Shown here: positions 63,668 through 64,000 of the stretch, one piece after another | How the letters are laid out: each line of letters begins with the position of its first letter | Numbering within the stretch: the first letter of the stretch is position 1 | Assembly: GCF_018837975.1 (NCBI RefSeq) | Contig: NZ_JAGSOY010000025.1 | Location: forward strand, 1-64,000 | DNA from: Zooshikella harenae | GTDB lineage: Bacteria; Pseudomonadota; Gammaproteobacteria; Pseudomonadales; Zooshikellaceae | Length of the DNA: 64,000 bases | Reading direction: 5' to 3' | The notes under the pieces: generated by a model | What the model was told of the DNA's origin: nothing | The model's input: only the letters and a program-made list of their open reading frames with translations | Database searches by the model: none | Position numbers and translations under genes: made by a program

Positions 63668-64000
63668 TTATTTAGCCATTAATTGTTTTACGTCGTGGAC
63701 TAATTGATCAATTCGTGTTTTATCGCTGTTCCATGAACATACAAAGCGAGCACCACCTGCGCCAATGAAGGTGTAAATTCGCCATCCTTGTTTGCGTAAC
63801 TTAATGATAACCTGCTCAGGAAGTGCTACAAAAACCGCATTTGCTTCACAGGGACGTAGTAGGTTTACCCCTGGTATTTCACATAGCTGCTCGGCAAGAT
63901 AAGCTGCACATAGATTGGCATGCCGCGCATTTTTCTCCCAAGCACCTGTTTTGAGCATACCTAACCAGGGAGCAGAGAGAAAACGCATCTTTGACGCGAG
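63668..64000 (-). CDS. ltaE: Low-specificity L-threonine aldolase, 3' part
   Basis: The last 110 codons of a PLP-dependent threonine aldolase that splits threonine to glycine and acetaldehyde. The frame runs off the window edge: LASKMRFLSAPWLGML matches a region well inside the protein, and the C-terminal small domain follows (NAVFVALPEQV, RFVCSWNSDK). The ATG at 63988 is internal. The catalytic Lys is outside the window. Confidence 0.85.
   Translation of the reverse strand, partial: LASKMRFLSAPWLGMLKTGAWEKNARHANLCAAYLAEQLCEIPGVNLLRPCEANAVFVALPEQVIIKLRKQGWRIYTFIGAGGARFVCSWNSDKTRIDQLVHDVKQLMAK

Overview
The window is a chromosomal segment of an AT-rich gammaproteobacterium. The run alaS - lysC - csrA - tRNA-Ser(GCT) - tRNA-Arg(ACG) x2, a 411-residue aspartate kinase, an mksF-mksE-mksB condensin operon, PilZ/GGDEF-EAL signalling and a phhA-phhB-phhR locus all fit the marine Oceanospirillales/Pseudomonadales group. 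A Zooshikella- or Spartinivicinus-like bacterium is my guess, not something the sequence proves.

Layout. 0-5 kb holds small stress and RNA-modification genes (AhpD-like, OsmC-like, TapT), a secreted metzincin-like protein and a broken Cache-sensor/binding-protein pair. 5.0-7.2 kb is a tight three-gene operon (GTP cyclohydrolase II-like, OMP decarboxylase-like, short-chain dehydrogenase) that looks biosynthetic and is the strongest candidate for an undescribed pathway. 7.4-11.3 kb holds a LOG-family protein, an HTH regulator and a partner-switching pair (HATPase-REC-SpoIIE phosphatase plus STAS protein). 11.5-15.4 kb holds a YvcK/CofD-family protein, a PEP-CTERM protein, a PilZ protein and a beta-hydroxyacid dehydrogenase. 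15.7-20.9 kb is the core alaS-lysC-csrA-tRNA block. 20.9-26.3 kb is a DnaA-box-rich gap followed by mksB-mksE-mksF. 26.5-28.3 kb is a PAS-GGDEF-EAL protein, 28.4-30.3 kb an arsR-arsC-acr3 arsenic operon, and 30.5-33.1 kb a dead DUF134/NifX gene, an isochorismatase-family hydrolase with a MarR regulator, and a second CMD-family protein. 33-38 kb holds secreted or lipid-anchored proteins and an aldehyde dehydrogenase. 38.5-43.5 kb is phhA-phhB-phhR plus a heme-oxygenase-like diiron protein coupled to an EamA exporter. 44-50 kb is a beta-1,3-glucan-degrading cluster (GH16 with ricin-type lectin domains, GH81 with a glucan-binding domain, a lipin-like HAD protein). 50-56 kb is accessory (siderophore-interacting protein, DUF6868, MurL-like protein, AraC/GyrI regulator, GFA protein, hydrolase). 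56.2-60.1 kb is the homogentisate operon hpd-hmgA-fahA-maiA. The end holds a lipase foldase, trmJ and the 3' part of a threonine aldolase gene.

How parts work together. phhA/phhB turn phenylalanine into tyrosine, and hpd-hmgA-fahA-maiA carry tyrosine-derived 4-hydroxyphenylpyruvate to fumarate and acetoacetate. The two loci are 18 kb apart, but each has a TyrR/PhhR-like box (38367-38384 and 55925-55942), so PhhR probably controls both. The GH16 and GH81 enzymes would digest laminarin-type glucan, but the GH16 gene is interrupted by a small transposable element.

Mobile DNA is mostly non-autonomous. There is one MITE-like family in two inverted copies (7236-7361; 43666-43840), a 140-bp element (11343-11482), a 174-bp element with 15-bp perfect terminal repeats inside GH16 (45503-45676), and a 398-bp element (32213-32610) with a decayed second copy around 43.5-43.96 kb into which a copy of the first family has inserted. 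No transposase gene, CRISPR array or rRNA was seen.
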